A DNA stretch of 64,000 nucleotides from Hansschlegelia plantiphila (GCF_027922265.1 NZ_BSFI01000001.1:247216-311215); one strand, 5' to 3'; positions 26,435 through 35,498 are shown, counted from the first letter of the stretch. Made by a program: numbers and translations. Notes: generated by a model not told the origin, from the sequence alone.

Positions 26435-27169
26435 TCAGTTGTTGCCGATCGAGGAAACCCCGACCTTCTCGGCCCTGTAGTTGGTCGTCGTGTCTTCGCC
26501 GGCGCGGTACTTCTCGATCACGACGCCGCGGCGCGCGGCGTAGACCGGCGTCTCGGTCCGCGGTCGGGCGAGATCTTCGGGGTCGGCGACCTGCGCCGCG
26601 AGGTTCGCCTGCGTGGCGCAGCCGAAGTTCCAGTAATCGCGGTTCTGCGTGGCTCCGTAATAGTCCCCGCCGCCATGGCCGAGATCGTCCGGCCAGAGCC
26701 CGCAGGGATGCGGCACCTCGGCCTTGAGCTTGACGAAGCCGAGCTTCACCGGGGCGACCCCGTCGGAGCCTCCGGCCTGGTAGCGCTGCGTCAGGATCGC
26801 GCTCGAGGGCACGCCGGCCGCGGCGAGCGTGGTGCGGATCGCAGGCGCGGCGTAATTGGCCGCGCCGGCGCTGACGCCGCCGCTCGGCATCATGACGCCG
26901 ATCGGCCCGCGGCCGTTCTTGCGCCAGTCCGCGGCGAAGGCCCGGATGTCGGACTTCTGTCGATCGGTCAGGCCGCCTCGGCCGGCCCCCACGGGCAGAT
27001 CGAGGCGCGCGGCGCCTTGGGCGAGCACGATCGGATGTCGCTGCTCGTAGGTTTGGGGGTAGGAGTCGGCGACGATGCGGTCGCCGTGGCACCCGCCGAG
27101 CGCGAGCCCCGCGCCTGCGACCAGCGCGGCGAGGCCCGCCCTGAGCGGAGACGGACGGTGAGAGGTCAT
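26435..27169 (-). CDS. cpaD: Tad pilus outer-membrane lipoprotein CpaD
   Basis: Lipoprotein of 244 residues with lipobox LGGC (GLALGGCHGDRIVADSYP) and the CpaD signature of a YEQRHPIVLAQG segment followed by an OmpA-like/Arg-rich region (ADWRKNGRGPIGVMMPSGG) and a C-terminal block with WNFGCATQANLAAQVADPEDL. CpaD works with the CpaC secretin in the outer membrane. It lies 26 bp downstream of cpaC and upstream of cpaE in the conserved order. The two cysteines in HPCGLWP and FGCATQ are typical. Confidence 0.93.
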   Translation of the reverse strand: MTSHRPSPLRAGLAALVAGAGLALGGCHGDRIVADSYPQTYEQRHPIVLAQGAARLDLPVGAGRGGLTDRQKSDIRAFAADWRKNGRGPIGVMMPSGGVSAGAANYAAPAIRTTLAAAGVPSSAILTQRYQAGGSDGVAPVKLGFVKLKAEVPHPCGLWPDDLGHGGGDYYGATQNRDYWNFGCATQANLAAQVADPEDLARPRTETPVYAARRGVVIEKYRAGEDTTTNYRAEKVGVSSIGNN

Positions 27170-27195
27170 TGCAAGTCTCCGTTCGGCTCGAGAGC

Positions 27196-28713
27196 TCAGT
27201 CGAGGATGAAGCCGCCACGTGGGTGGCCCTCGGTGGCCGGATCGATCTTTCCGGGGATGCCGTAGAGACGGTTCAGACGTCCGAGCAGAATGAAGGACTG
27301 GTCGCTCGGTTCGGCGAAGCCGTCGTCGGGGCTCGAGAGCTTCTCGGGCGCCGTAGGCTTGGCGAGATAGGGCGTCACGAAGATCGCGAGTTCGGTGTCG
27401 TTGCGCATGTAGTCGTTCGAGCGGAACAGCGCGCCGAGCACCGGCAGCTTCATCAGGCCCGGCAGGCCCGCCGCGGCGCGCTTGGTCTGCTGCTGGATCA
27501 GCCCGGCCATCACGATCGAGCCGCCCGACGGCACCTCAACGGTGGAGTCGGCCCGGCGGACCTGCAGGCCCGGGATGACGAGGCCGTTGTCGGTGATGCC
27601 GTTGGCGGGATCGAGCTCGCTGACCTCCGTGCCGATCTTCAAGCTGATGCGGCCGCCCGAGAGGACGACCGGAGTGAAGCTCAGGCTGACGCCGAAATCC
27701 TTGAACTCGACGGTGCGCGTACAGATTCCGTCCGCGATCGAGCAGGGCCCGGGGAACGGATACTGGCCACCGGCGAGGAACTTGGCGCTCTCACCGGAAA
27801 TCGCTGTGAGGTTCGGCTCGGCGAGCGTCTTCACCACGCCGCCGCGCTCCATCGCCTGAAGGCTGGCGGCGAGCGAGCCGCCATGGCTCGAGATCGCGCC
27901 CGTCAGGAAATTCGCCGGGCTGGAGTTGTTCGCGCCATAGGGGAAGTTGGTCTGGCCGTTGAGCGTGACGCCGCCGATCTTGAAGCCGCTCGCCGCGTAG
28001 TCGATGCCGAGCTGCTTCACGACCTCCCGCTTCATCTCGACGACCTTGACCTTGAGGAGGACCTGGTCCTGCCCTTCGATCCTCAGCGCGTTCACGACTT
28101 TCTTGGGGTCGCTCATGTAGCCCGCCGCGATGTCGATAGCGGTCTGGGCCTCCTGGGCCGACTTGACCGAGCCGGTCACGACGACGCCGTCGCCGACCCC
28201 TTCGACCCGCACCTTGCCGCCGTCGATGGAGCGGCCGATCGAGGCGCGGATCGAGCCGACGTCGCGCGAGACGGACACTTCGTAGGAGGCGATCTCGCGG
28301 CCGTCGACGTCGAGGAACTTGACGTCGGTCTGCCCCGGCGCGGCGCCGATCAGGTAAGCCTTGCGCGCGGAACGGACGACGGCGTTGGCGATCGCGGGAT
28401 CGGCCACGAACACCTCCTTGGCGTCGCGCGGCAGCGTCACGACGTAGGACTTGCCGATGCCGAGGTCGATCTGGGCGTCGCTGGAGGGTCCATAGCCCGC
28501 CGTATCGAGATAGCCGGGATCGGCCGCGAGCGCGGCCTGCGGCGTCGCGAGCGCCATGACGCTCGTCGCCACCAGAACGCCGCGGAGGCTGCGCTTCAGG
28601 AGACCGGCGAGGCCGATGCTGTCATCGTTGCGCATCGTGAGGCTTCTCGCTGCGGCGCGGCTCATGACAGGAGGCCGGGAGAGAAAGAGGTTGAGCGGGG
28701 AACGATCGGTCAC
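27196..28713 (-). CDS. cpaC: Tad pilus secretin CpaC (RcpA)
   Basis: Outer-membrane secretin of up to 505 residues. After a signal peptide (VLVATSVMALATPQAALAAD) come a pilus N-terminal domain (IDLGIGKSYVVTLPRDAKEVFVAD), a BON-like domain (GVVVTGSVKSAQEAQTAIDIA) and the secretin domain with VPSGGSIVMAGLIQQQT and LPVLGALFRS. The open frame starts at GTG 28713, overlapping the cpaB stop by 4 bp; ATG 28665 or ATG 28635 give more usual signal-peptide leaders, so the true start may be internal. The N-terminal domain resembles the stand-alone protein at 31062. Confidence 0.92.
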   Translation of the reverse strand: MTDRSPLNLFLSRPPVMSRAAARSLTMRNDDSIGLAGLLKRSLRGVLVATSVMALATPQAALAADPGYLDTAGYGPSSDAQIDLGIGKSYVVTLPRDAKEVFVADPAIANAVVRSARKAYLIGAAPGQTDVKFLDVDGREIASYEVSVSRDVGSIRASIGRSIDGGKVRVEGVGDGVVVTGSVKSAQEAQTAIDIAAGYMSDPKKVVNALRIEGQDQVLLKVKVVEMKREVVKQLGIDYAASGFKIGGVTLNGQTNFPYGANNSSPANFLTGAISSHGGSLAASLQAMERGGVVKTLAEPNLTAISGESAKFLAGGQYPFPGPCSIADGICTRTVEFKDFGVSLSFTPVVLSGGRISLKIGTEVSELDPANGITDNGLVIPGLQVRRADSTVEVPSGGSIVMAGLIQQQTKRAAAGLPGLMKLPVLGALFRSNDYMRNDTELAIFVTPYLAKPTAPEKLSSPDDGFAEPSDQSFILLGRLNRLYGIPGKIDPATEGHPRGGFILD

Positions 28714-29501
28714 CGTCCGCCTCCGTTGCTGGTCACGCCGAAGCGCACGACCGTCAGAGAGCTTCCGCGCTTCTGCGCGGGATCGGCTTCGAGCCCGGCG
28801 GTCGGGCCGCTGTCCACCAGCGCCCGCAGCGCGAGCGCGACGGCGCCCTGCTGGCGGCTGAGCGAAACCTGCTCGGCCTGAGCCAGCGTCAGCTCCAGGG
28901 TCGCGGTCTTGCCGACCACGACCCTCTGGCCGTCCTTGTCTTCGACCGTCTGGTCGATCGCGAGCACGCGCACGTTCTGGATGATGGTCTCGGAGTAGGA
29001 TTCGTCCCGTCCGCTCGATCCTGTGACCTTGCGGGTCACGATGACGTCGACGCGGTCGTTCGGCAGGATGAAGCCGCCGGCGCCGCTCTCCGCGGAGATC
29101 TCGATCGAGATCGCGCGCATGCCGGCGGGAAGGATCGCGGCCATGTAGCCGGAGCCGTCGCCCTTGATGAGCTTGTCAGGCCTGATCGGCTCGCCGGCCA
29201 CGAAGGGGGAGCGGGCGATCGATCCCGAGGTGTCCTGGATCGCGTTCGGGGCGGCGCTCTTCAGTACGAAGGCGGCGTTCGCGGCGTCCTGCGGCCAGGC
29301 CTGCCAGCGCACGTCTTCGGCGCGCACCGATCCGCCCATGCCGATGTCGTTCGCGGCGACGAGGACGTCGACCGTCTTGACGGCCGGGCTCTCCGCTGTC
29401 GGCGTGGCTGGCGGCGCATCGCCGGAGCCGCCGGCGAGCATGGCCGCGCCAAGTCCGGCTGCGGCCGCGATGCCGAGCACCACAAGGCGTGCGGCTTTCA
29501 T
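28710..29501 (-). CDS. cpaB: Tad pilus assembly protein CpaB (RcpC)
   Basis: Periplasmic protein of 263 residues with an N-terminal signal/anchor (MKAARLVVLGIAAAAGLG) and an SAF domain (VLVAANDIGMGGSVRAEDVRW), followed by the RcpC/CpaB domain with SIEISAESGAGGFILPNDRVDVIVTRK-type strands (residues about 130-160) and VLAIDQTVEDKDGQ. CpaB is thought to interact with the secretin channel. ATG 29501 follows a G-rich ribosome site. The 172-bp gap upstream (29502-29673) contains an A/T-rich part around 29610-29650 with the palindrome TTTACGTAAA, a likely promoter for cpaB onward. Confidence 0.92.
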   Translation of the reverse strand: MKAARLVVLGIAAAAGLGAAMLAGGSGDAPPATPTAESPAVKTVDVLVAANDIGMGGSVRAEDVRWQAWPQDAANAAFVLKSAAPNAIQDTSGSIARSPFVAGEPIRPDKLIKGDGSGYMAAILPAGMRAISIEISAESGAGGFILPNDRVDVIVTRKVTGSSGRDESYSETIIQNVRVLAIDQTVEDKDGQRVVVGKTATLELTLAQAEQVSLSRQQGAVALALRALVDSGPTAGLEADPAQKRGSSLTVVRFGVTSNGGGR

Positions 29502-29673
29502 GATGACCCCCGAGCGCGACGGCCCCTGGAACGAGGGCTCTGTGCTTCGGCGAGTCTGGATCGAAAACCGTCAATTCATGGTTAACAAGGAGTCGACGGG
29601 CAGGCTCGGCGTCAAATTTACGTAAACTTTTGATAATTTGGGAAACTCGACTTAAGCGGGCCGATTTTCGCTG

Positions 29674-30183
29674 TCAGACGAGGCCCGCGAACCAGGTCGT
29701 ATCCGGCCACATCAGCAACGTCCCCGCCGCGAGCGCGACGCCGTAGGGCACCCCGGCCCTGGGGTCGTGCAGCCGCGCCATCCAGCCGACGCGGTCGAAA
29801 CGCAGCGGCAAAGGGGCCTTCCGGTAATAGAGGATCGCCAAGGTCAGCGCCCCGCCGAACAGAGCGAACAGGGCGAACCACGCAAGCAGCGGCTCCGTGC
29901 CCAGCCAGAGCGCAAGCGCCGCGGCGAGCTTTGCGTCGCCGCCGCCGATCCAGCCGGGGATGAACAGCAGGACGCCGATAGCGAGAACGAGACCGCCCGC
30001 GGCGAGATGCCAGAACACTTGCTCGACGCCGAAGCCGGCGGCCGGGGCCGCCGCGGCGAAAGCGATCGTCAGCGCCAGCACCAGGCGGTTCGGGATCGTC
30101 ATGGTCATGAGGTCGGACACCGCGGCGACGACCACCAGCGCGGGAAGGATCACGACGACCAGCGTCTCGAGCATCGATTGCAT
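29674..30183 (-). CDS. cpaA: Prepilin peptidase CpaA (TadV)
   Basis: Membrane aspartic peptidase of the A24 family, 169 residues, that cleaves and so matures the Flp prepilin. The two catalytic aspartates are Asp24 in AAVSDLMTMTIPN and Asp83 in the GxGD-like GGGDAKLAAAL. At least four hydrophobic segments are visible. It is of the short CpaA type without an N-methylation domain. ATG 30183 (MQSMLE) or ATG 30174 (MLE) are both possible starts, each with a GGGA upstream. It lies 336 bp downstream of flp and 172 bp upstream of cpaB. Confidence 0.9.
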   Translation of the reverse strand: MQSMLETLVVVILPALVVVAAVSDLMTMTIPNRLVLALTIAFAAAAPAAGFGVEQVFWHLAAGGLVLAIGVLLFIPGWIGGGDAKLAAALALWLGTEPLLAWFALFALFGGALTLAILYYRKAPLPLRFDRVGWMARLHDPRAGVPYGVALAAGTLLMWPDTTWFAGLV

Positions 30184-30519
30184 TCCCGTGCCAGGCGCGT
30201 GCGCGCCGCCCGTCGAGATCGTGGCGCAAGACCGACTAACGAAGAACTGACGGAGCTTCGCGAGCGTGCGGCCTCCGCTCGGCGCGACGGCGATCTCGCC
30301 GAAGCCGTGTTCGGACGCCCGGCGCGCCTGTAGCGCACGACCGCCGCGCCTCGGATCGCGCAAGCGATAGGCGCCGAATGTCCGCTTTCGGAAAAAAGGG
30401 CGAAGCCGCCGCCGCCTTCGCGGGGACCGGCGGCTCGCGTCGCTGCGCCGACCGGAGCTGCGCATAGTCGCAGCCCCGGCGGAGGAGCGCCGTGCAAGAC
30501 CCCCGTGAGGATCTCGGGC
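30184..30519 (-). other. Gap between flp and cpaA with a conserved-looking RNA hairpin
   Basis: 336 bp without a supported gene. On the minus strand CCGGGGCTGCG-ACTATG-CGCAGCTCCGG (30452-30479) forms an 11-bp stem with one G-U pair and a 6-nt loop. There is no T-run after it, so it is not a canonical terminator. It may stabilise the flp mRNA end or reduce read-through into cpaA. I see nothing else recognisable in the gap. Confidence 0.5.
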
Positions 30520-30684
30520 TCAGTTGTTGAGGTTCGTGTTGACCTTGTCGAAGGCGGAGTTGAGCGAGCCGCCCACGCCCTTGACCATCGTGATGATCGC
30601 GATCGCGATGCCGACGGCGATCAGGCCGTACTCGATCGCGGTGGCGCCGGATTCGTCGTTAGCGAAACGCTTGATCATGCTCAT
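30520..30684 (-). CDS. flp: Flp-family type IVb prepilin
   Basis: Major pilin precursor of 54 residues. The leader MSMIKRFANDESG ends with the prepilin cleavage site Gly-Ala, followed by ATAIEYGLIAVGIAIAIITMV, with Glu5 and Tyr6 of the mature protein (the Glu-Tyr pair of Flp pilins) and a hydrophobic helix. ATG 30684 is chosen because AGGAGA lies just upstream and the leader is normal; the longer frame to 30756 runs into A/T-rich untranslated DNA. CpaA nearby is the processing peptidase. As first gene of the tad cluster it is probably expressed most strongly. Confidence 0.93.
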   Translation of the reverse strand: MSMIKRFANDESGATAIEYGLIAVGIAIAIITMVKGVGGSLNSAFDKVNTNLNN

Positions 30685-31061
30685 CTGGAAAATCTCCTGG
30701 TTCACGGAGGTTGCGACAGCTCCTGTCCCGTCAGTGCGCCGGAACAACTCGAACATACCCAGCGCACATTTCGATTGGGTTAATGCTCAAAGCAATCATT
30801 ATTTGACTCAAAATTGAAATCCTTACAGTTAAGGCAACGTTGCATTGATTAAGTTGATTAATTTTAATTAAATAGTTTGTTTTTCTGAAAGAGAGCTGAA
30901 GATATTCGCATTACCCCCCAAATTCGCGGACGGTGAGATGTAGATTTCGCTCGCCAGGAGGCGGCCTCAGAGATGTGAAGCGCAGGCGGCAAGCAGCGCC
31001 TTAGGGTTTCGTTCACCAGATTGCGCTTGAGTGCGGCGATTGAATCTGGGGAACGGGGCCA
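30685..31061. promoter_or_regulatory. A/T-rich divergent promoter region of flp and the pilus-assembly-like gene
   Basis: A 377-bp non-coding stretch whose middle (about 30775-30905) is strikingly A/T-rich for this genome, with five TTAA tetramers within 30810-30880. It should hold the flp promoter on the minus strand. CtrA, which controls pilA in Caulobacter, binds TTAA-N7-TTAA; spacings here are 2, 5 or 6, so no proper CtrA site is claimed. Confidence 0.5.
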
Positions 31062-31550
31062 ATGACCTCCTTTCGTGCGGGCCGCCTGAGCATGCGCGGC
31101 GTCCTCGGCGTTCTATCCGCGCTAATACTGACCTCAGCCGCCGAAGCCGCAGAAAACACGCTCGACGTCGCGGTCGACCGCGCCAGCATCATGCGTGCGC
31201 CGGACGGCACGGCGACCGTCATCATCGGCAATCCGCTGATCGCGGACGCCGCCACCCAGAGGAACGGCGTGATGGTCGTGACCGGCAAGAGCTTCGGCCA
31301 GACCAACATCATGCTGCTCGACAGCGCGGGCGCCGTGCTTAGCGAGACGATCGTGAACGTCCAGCGCCCGAGCGACGGCACCCTGGTCGTGCAGCGGGGC
31401 GTCAAACGCGAGAGCTTCGCCTGCACGCCGCGCTGCGAGCCGGTGCTTTCGGTCGGCGACAGCGCCGAAGCCTTCGCCGCCACCGCCGGCCAGATCGCCC
31501 AGCGCAGCAATATGTCGTCGGGCGTCATGGAGACTGACAAGAAGGAGTGA
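31062..31550 (+). CDS. Secreted pilus-assembly N-terminal-domain protein
   Basis: Exported protein of 162 residues with a signal peptide (GVLGVLSALILTSAAEA) and a single domain like the N-terminal domain of tad/type II secretins: DVAVDRASIMRAPDGTATVIIGNP, then VVTGKSFGQTNIMLLDSAG. The C-terminal third has a pair of cysteines (FACTPRCEPVLSVGD) that could form a disulfide. It is divergent from flp across the A/T-rich region, so it is probably part of the tad system, perhaps an accessory to the CpaC ring. Function is inferred from domain and location only. Confidence 0.78.
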   Translation: MTSFRAGRLSMRGVLGVLSALILTSAAEAAENTLDVAVDRASIMRAPDGTATVIIGNPLIADAATQRNGVMVVTGKSFGQTNIMLLDSAGAVLSETIVNVQRPSDGTLVVQRGVKRESFACTPRCEPVLSVGDSAEAFAATAGQIAQRSNMSSGVMETDKKE

Positions 31551-31631
31551 CCGCGGCGCCAATTCGTTAAGGTTTGGCGCTCAGTCTTCTATCGTCGGCC
31601 ACGATCAGGCGCGGCTCGCGGAGAGGGACGC

Positions 31632-31790
31632 ATGAGCAACCTGCGCCGTCGTCATCCTCGCCCCAGAGTCGGCGCCGCCAGAACGGCCGCGGCCGCCCTC
31701 CCCGCCGTCGCACTGGCTTTCGCGGTGTTCGATTCAATGGCGATGCTTGCGGCGGGCAGCCTTCTCAAGACGCTCGGCGTCCTGAACTGA
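31632..31790 (+). CDS. Possible small single-pass membrane protein
   Basis: A 52-residue frame starting MSNLRRRHPRPRV, with a basic N-terminus and one hydrophobic helix (about residues 19-48, AAAALPAVALAFAVFDSMAML). ATG 31632 follows GAGAGGGACGC, a plausible ribosome site. It lies 81 bp after the pilus-assembly-like gene. The positive-inside layout suggests a real small membrane protein, but nothing in it is recognised and it could be chance coding. Confidence 0.4.
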   Translation: MSNLRRRHPRPRVGAARTAAAALPAVALAFAVFDSMAMLAAGSLLKTLGVLN

Positions 31791-31953
31791 ACCTCCCGCT
31801 CGTCGCCTAGCCATCGATCGCCGCCCTTCATACCTTCGTCGCGCCCCCGCGTCCGATGGCCGCCACCGGCTTGCGGCGCCTCCTGAGGCGCGGCAAAAGA
31901 GCGGCCCGGCTTGAGCCGGCCTTGTTTCCAGACCACCGGAGGGGCGCCCCCGC

Positions 31954-33627
31954 ATGCCGTCAGACATCGAGATCGCCCGCGCGGCAAAGCTGAAGCCGAT
32001 CGTCGAGATCGCGGCGAAGGCCGGCGTGCCCGAAGACGCGCTCCACCTGCACGGCAAGCACATCGCCAAGATCGACGACCGCTTCATCGCGGAACTGCCG
32101 AAGCGGCAGAACGCCAAGCTCGTGCTCGTGACCGCGATCAGCCCCACGCCTGCGGGCGAAGGCAAGACCACGACGACCGTCGGACTCGGGGACGCGCTGA
32201 ACCACATCGGCGAGAAGGCCGTGATGTGCCTGCGCGAGCCGTCGCTCGGGCCGGTGTTCGGCGTGAAGGGCGGCGCCGCCGGCGGCGGCCACGCCCAGGT
32301 CGTGCCGATGGAGCAGATCAACCTGCACTTCACCGGCGACTTCCACGCCATCACCTCCGCGAACAACCTGCTGGCCGCGCTGGTCGACAACTCGCTCTAC
32401 TGGGGCAACCCGCTGAACATCGATCCGCGGAGAATCGTGTTCCGCCGCGTGCTCGACATGAACGACCGCACGCTGCGCCAGATCATCTCCGGCGTCGGCG
32501 CTCCGACCAACGGCTACACCCGCGAGGCCGGCTTCGACATCACTGTCGCCTCCGAGATCATGGCGGTGTTCTGCCTTGCGAGGGACCTCAAGGATCTCGA
32601 GGAGCGCATCGCCCGGATCGTCGTCGCCTACACGCCTGACAAGAAGCCGATCACCGCGAAGGACGTCGACGCGCAAGGCTCGCTCTGCGTGCTGCTGCGC
32701 GACGCGATGCGGCCGAACCTGGTGCAGTCGATCGACGGCTCGCCGGTGTTCATCCATGGCGGCCCGTTCGCGAACATCGCGCATGGCTGCAACTCCGTGA
32801 TCGCGACGACCACGGCGATGAAGCTCGCCGACTGGACCGTGACGGAAGCGGGCTTCGGCGCGGACCTCGGCGCAGAGAAGTTCATGGACATCAAGTGCCG
32901 CTTCGCGGGCCTCGCCCCCGACGCTGTGGTGATCGTGGCCACCGTCCGCGCGCTCAAGATGCATGGCGGCATGGCGAAGACCGACCTCAGCACTGAGAAC
33001 GTCGAGGCGCTCAAGACCGGCCTCGTCAATCTCGGCCGCCACATCGAGAACGTGAAGAAGTTCGGCGTGCCGGTCGTGGTCGCGATCAACCACTTCTACG
33101 CCGACACCGACGCCGAGATCGAAACGCTTCAGACGGCCGTGAAGGCCGACTTCGGCGTCGACGCCGTCATCTGCCGACATTGGGCGGAAGGCGCCAAAGG
33201 CGCCGAAGGCCTCGCCCGCGCGGTGGTCGACCTGGTCGGCCGCCAGGCGTCGGACTTCAGGCCGCTTTATCCCGACGAGATGCCGCTGCTGCAGAAGGTC
33301 GAGACGATCGCGAAGGAGATCTATCGCGCCGACAAGGTGCAGGCGTCCGCCGCGATCAAGAAGCAGCTCAAGGAGTGGGAGGAGGCCGGCTACGGCAAGT
33401 TCCCGGTCTGCATCGCGAAGACCCAGAACTCGTTCTCGGCCGACCCCACCGCCTATGGCGCGCCGACCGGCCACACGCTGCCGATCCGCGAGGTTCGGCT
33501 GTCGGCGGGCGCGGGCTTCATCGTGGTGATCTGCGGCGACCTCATGACGATGCCGGGCCTGCCGAAGGTCCCGGCCTCCGCCAACATCAAGCTGCTCGAG
33601 GACGGCACGATCGACGGCATCGCCTGA
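31954..33627 (+). CDS. ftfL: Formate-tetrahydrofolate ligase
   Basis: Cytoplasmic enzyme of 557 residues that makes 10-formyl-tetrahydrofolate from formate, ATP and tetrahydrofolate; in serine-cycle methylotrophs it feeds formate carbon into assimilation. The ATP-binding loop [18 protein letters not shown] lies near residue 65, followed by [38 protein letters not shown] and [20 protein letters not shown], all highly conserved in the family. Full length and intact. ATG 31954 follows a GGAGGGG-like site. It faces the drug/metabolite transporter gene convergently across 27 bp. Its presence next to methylotrophy genes in this window supports the lifestyle inference. Confidence 0.95.
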   Translation: MPSDIEIARAAKLKPIVEIAAKAGVPEDALHLHGKHIAKIDDRFIAELPKRQNAKLVLVTAISPTPAGEGKTTTTVGLGDALNHIGEKAVMCLREPSLGPVFGVKGGAAGGGHAQVVPMEQINLHFTGDFHAITSANNLLAALVDNSLYWGNPLNIDPRRIVFRRVLDMNDRTLRQIISGVGAPTNGYTREAGFDITVASEIMAVFCLARDLKDLEERIARIVVAYTPDKKPITAKDVDAQGSLCVLLRDAMRPNLVQSIDGSPVFIHGGPFANIAHGCNSVIATTTAMKLADWTVTEAGFGADLGAEKFMDIKCRFAGLAPDAVVIVATVRALKMHGGMAKTDLSTENVEALKTGLVNLGRHIENVKKFGVPVVVAINHFYADTDAEIETLQTAVKADFGVDAVICRHWAEGAKGAEGLARAVVDLVGRQASDFRPLYPDEMPLLQKVETIAKEIYRADKVQASAAIKKQLKEWEEAGYGKFPVCIAKTQNSFSADPTAYGAPTGHTLPIREVRLSAGAGFIVVICGDLMTMPGLPKVPASANIKLLEDGTIDGIA

Positions 33628-33654
33628 ACGGGGCTCCGATCAAGCGTTGTGCGT

Positions 33655-34602
33655 TCACGGCTCCGGCGCGATCGCCGGGGCCGGCCTGCGGCTGCGGGCC
33701 GCGACCGCGACCCCGGCGAGAACCAGGGCGAAGCCGACGGCGTGAAACAGCTGCGGGCGTTCGCCGAGCAGCAGGATCGCGAGCACGGCGCCGAACAGCG
33801 GCATCAGGTGGAAGAACGGCCCCGCGCGGTTCGCGCCGATCAGCTCCACGCCCCGGATGAAGAACAGATAGGCGAGCGTCGAGGGAAAGACCGCGACATA
33901 GGCGGCTGCGGCCAGCGTGGCGCCGTCGAACGAAATGCGGCCGCCGAGCGCGATCTCGACGGCCAAGGCGGGAAGCAGGAACAGGGCGCCGAGCCCGACG
34001 GTCGCGGTCAGGAACGACAGCCAGTGCATCGCAGGCTTCAGCCTGAGCATCGCCGAATAGAGCGCGTACACCACCATCGCCGCCAGGATGCAGACGTCGC
34101 CGGCGTTGAACCGAATATGGCCGAGCGCCGCGACGTCGCCGCGCGTGACGATGACGGCGACGCCGCAAAGCGACACGAGCACGCCTGCAAACTGCGCCTT
34201 GGTCATCATGTCCCGGAACAGGACGGCGCTCCACACGCCGATCAGCAACGGCCCGGTGGACTGGATCAGCAGCGCGTTCAACGCCTCGGTGTATTGCAGC
34301 CCCCAATAGGCCATCGTGTTGTAGAGACCGACGCCCGTCAGGGCGAGGATCGACAGCCGGCCGAGGCTGCCCCGGATCGCCGGCCAGTCGCGCTTCAGGT
34401 GGGGAATCGCGAAGCCGATCAGCAACACGAACGAGCCGCTCCAACGCACGAAGGCGAGCGCGACCGGCGGCACATGGCCGGCGACGAGCCGTCCGAGGAC
34501 GAGGTTGCCCGCCCAGAACAGCGACGTGAGCGTGAGCAGGAGGTAGGGGCGGTCGAAGAACCTCCGACCGAACTCCCGGAGGACCGCGGGCATGGCGACC
34601 AT
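33655..34602 (-). CDS. EamA/DMT-family inner-membrane transporter
   Basis: Ten-helix transporter of the drug/metabolite superfamily, 315 residues from ATG 34602. The two EamA repeats start at LLLTLTSLFWAGNLVLGR and at GDVCILAAMVVYALYSAML, and end in helices with FHAVGFALVLAGVAVAAR. Substrate unknown. The open frame extends to a TTG at 34653, but that gives a Pro/Arg-rich leader; ATG 34602 or 34593 is more likely. It is convergent with ftfL and divergent from the small gene at 34804. Confidence 0.82.
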   Translation of the reverse strand: MVAMPAVLREFGRRFFDRPYLLLTLTSLFWAGNLVLGRLVAGHVPPVALAFVRWSGSFVLLIGFAIPHLKRDWPAIRGSLGRLSILALTGVGLYNTMAYWGLQYTEALNALLIQSTGPLLIGVWSAVLFRDMMTKAQFAGVLVSLCGVAVIVTRGDVAALGHIRFNAGDVCILAAMVVYALYSAMLRLKPAMHWLSFLTATVGLGALFLLPALAVEIALGGRISFDGATLAAAAYVAVFPSTLAYLFFIRGVELIGANRAGPFFHLMPLFGAVLAILLLGERPQLFHAVGFALVLAGVAVAARSRRPAPAIAPEP

Positions 34603-34803
34603 GAAGCGGATGAACGGAGGCCGCCTATGCCAGCTTGGCCCGGGCGTGGTCAACGCCCCGCGACGCAGGACCGGTCCTCTCGGCGGGACGCCAAGCCTGC
34701 GACGACGGCGCCCGCCGCATCAGCGCCACGAGATGCTATGACCGTGCTGCAACGCAGCGAAAGCGCCTGCTCCACGCATCGTAGTCATAGCTGGAAGCGT
34801 TCG

Positions 34804-35163
34804 ATGGTCGCAGATTTCATAGAACTTATCGATCTCTGGAAGCGTCAGGCGGCGCTTGCGGGCGGGTTCGCCGCGATGGCGCCGTTCGCAGGCTTCGTGA
34901 TGGCCAACCGGCTCGCACAGATGACCACCGAGTTCGGCCGGCCGACCGCCGCCGGCGCTCGCGAGGCCGAACGCATGGTGGCGGAGAAGATGTCGGCCGC
35001 CTTCGAAGGCGGCGCGGCGGCGAGCAAGGTGCTCGGCGGCCTGCCGCATGCGGGGAGCCCGATGGCCGTCGCCGGCTTGATGGTTTCGGCCGGCGAAGCG
35101 GCGCTTCGCCCGGTCGCCCGCACCGTCCGGGCCAATGCGCGCCGACTGTCCCGACAAGGCTGA
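34804..35163 (+). CDS. Small phasin-like helical protein of unknown function
   Basis: Protein of 119 residues without signal peptide, rich in Ala and predicted helical (MVADFIELIDLWKRQAALAG...). The central part EAERMVAEKMSAAFEGGAAAS resembles a phasin-type amphipathic helix and the 82-residue protein at 21313. ATG 34804 is the first start in frame and gives a sensible N-terminus. Phasins coat polyhydroxyalkanoate granules, which many alphaproteobacterial methylotrophs store; here this is only a suggestion. No partner gene adjoins it. Confidence 0.6.
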   Translation: MVADFIELIDLWKRQAALAGGFAAMAPFAGFVMANRLAQMTTEFGRPTAAGAREAERMVAEKMSAAFEGGAAASKVLGGLPHAGSPMAVAGLMVSAGEAALRPVARTVRANARRLSRQG

Positions 35164-35498
35164 GGGGACCTAGATCCGCAGCTCCGGACTGCGCTTCCGA
35201 GTTGGTGCGTCCAACGCCAAATCGGTATCATCGCACCGCCTCTGCGAACCCGTTTCAGGCTCGCGAAGGCGGCATGGCCAAGGCCTGGGCGCGCTTGACA
35301 CATTTTCGTAAAGCCCCGATAGACGGGCCAACGCCCCCAACACTCTTCGTCCCGCCCGGCGCGCCCGGGCCGCGCCCCGGAGCCCGGGTTCATGAATGGT
35401 TTTGCGCTGGCGGCCAGTGGTCGTCCGATCCTGACGCAAGCACGAAACCTCAAGGGCCTCCCTAGCTCCGCGCGCGCAACCGGCCGCAGTCTCCGCTC
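35164..35498 (+). promoter_or_regulatory. Upstream region of the polyketide synthase gene, with a possible sigma-70 promoter
   Basis: 335 bp without a supported gene. TTGACA at 35295-35300 is a perfect -35 hexamer, followed after 17 bp by GATAGA (35318-35323), a weak -10 candidate. This would give a leader of about 170 nt. The leader is very GC-rich around 35345-35395 and could fold. No known riboswitch or operator is recognised. Confidence 0.4.

Noticed and set aside
30810..30880. CtrA box in the flp promoter region
   Set aside because: TTAA tetramers are 2, 5 or 6 bp apart, not the 7 bp of CtrA sites.
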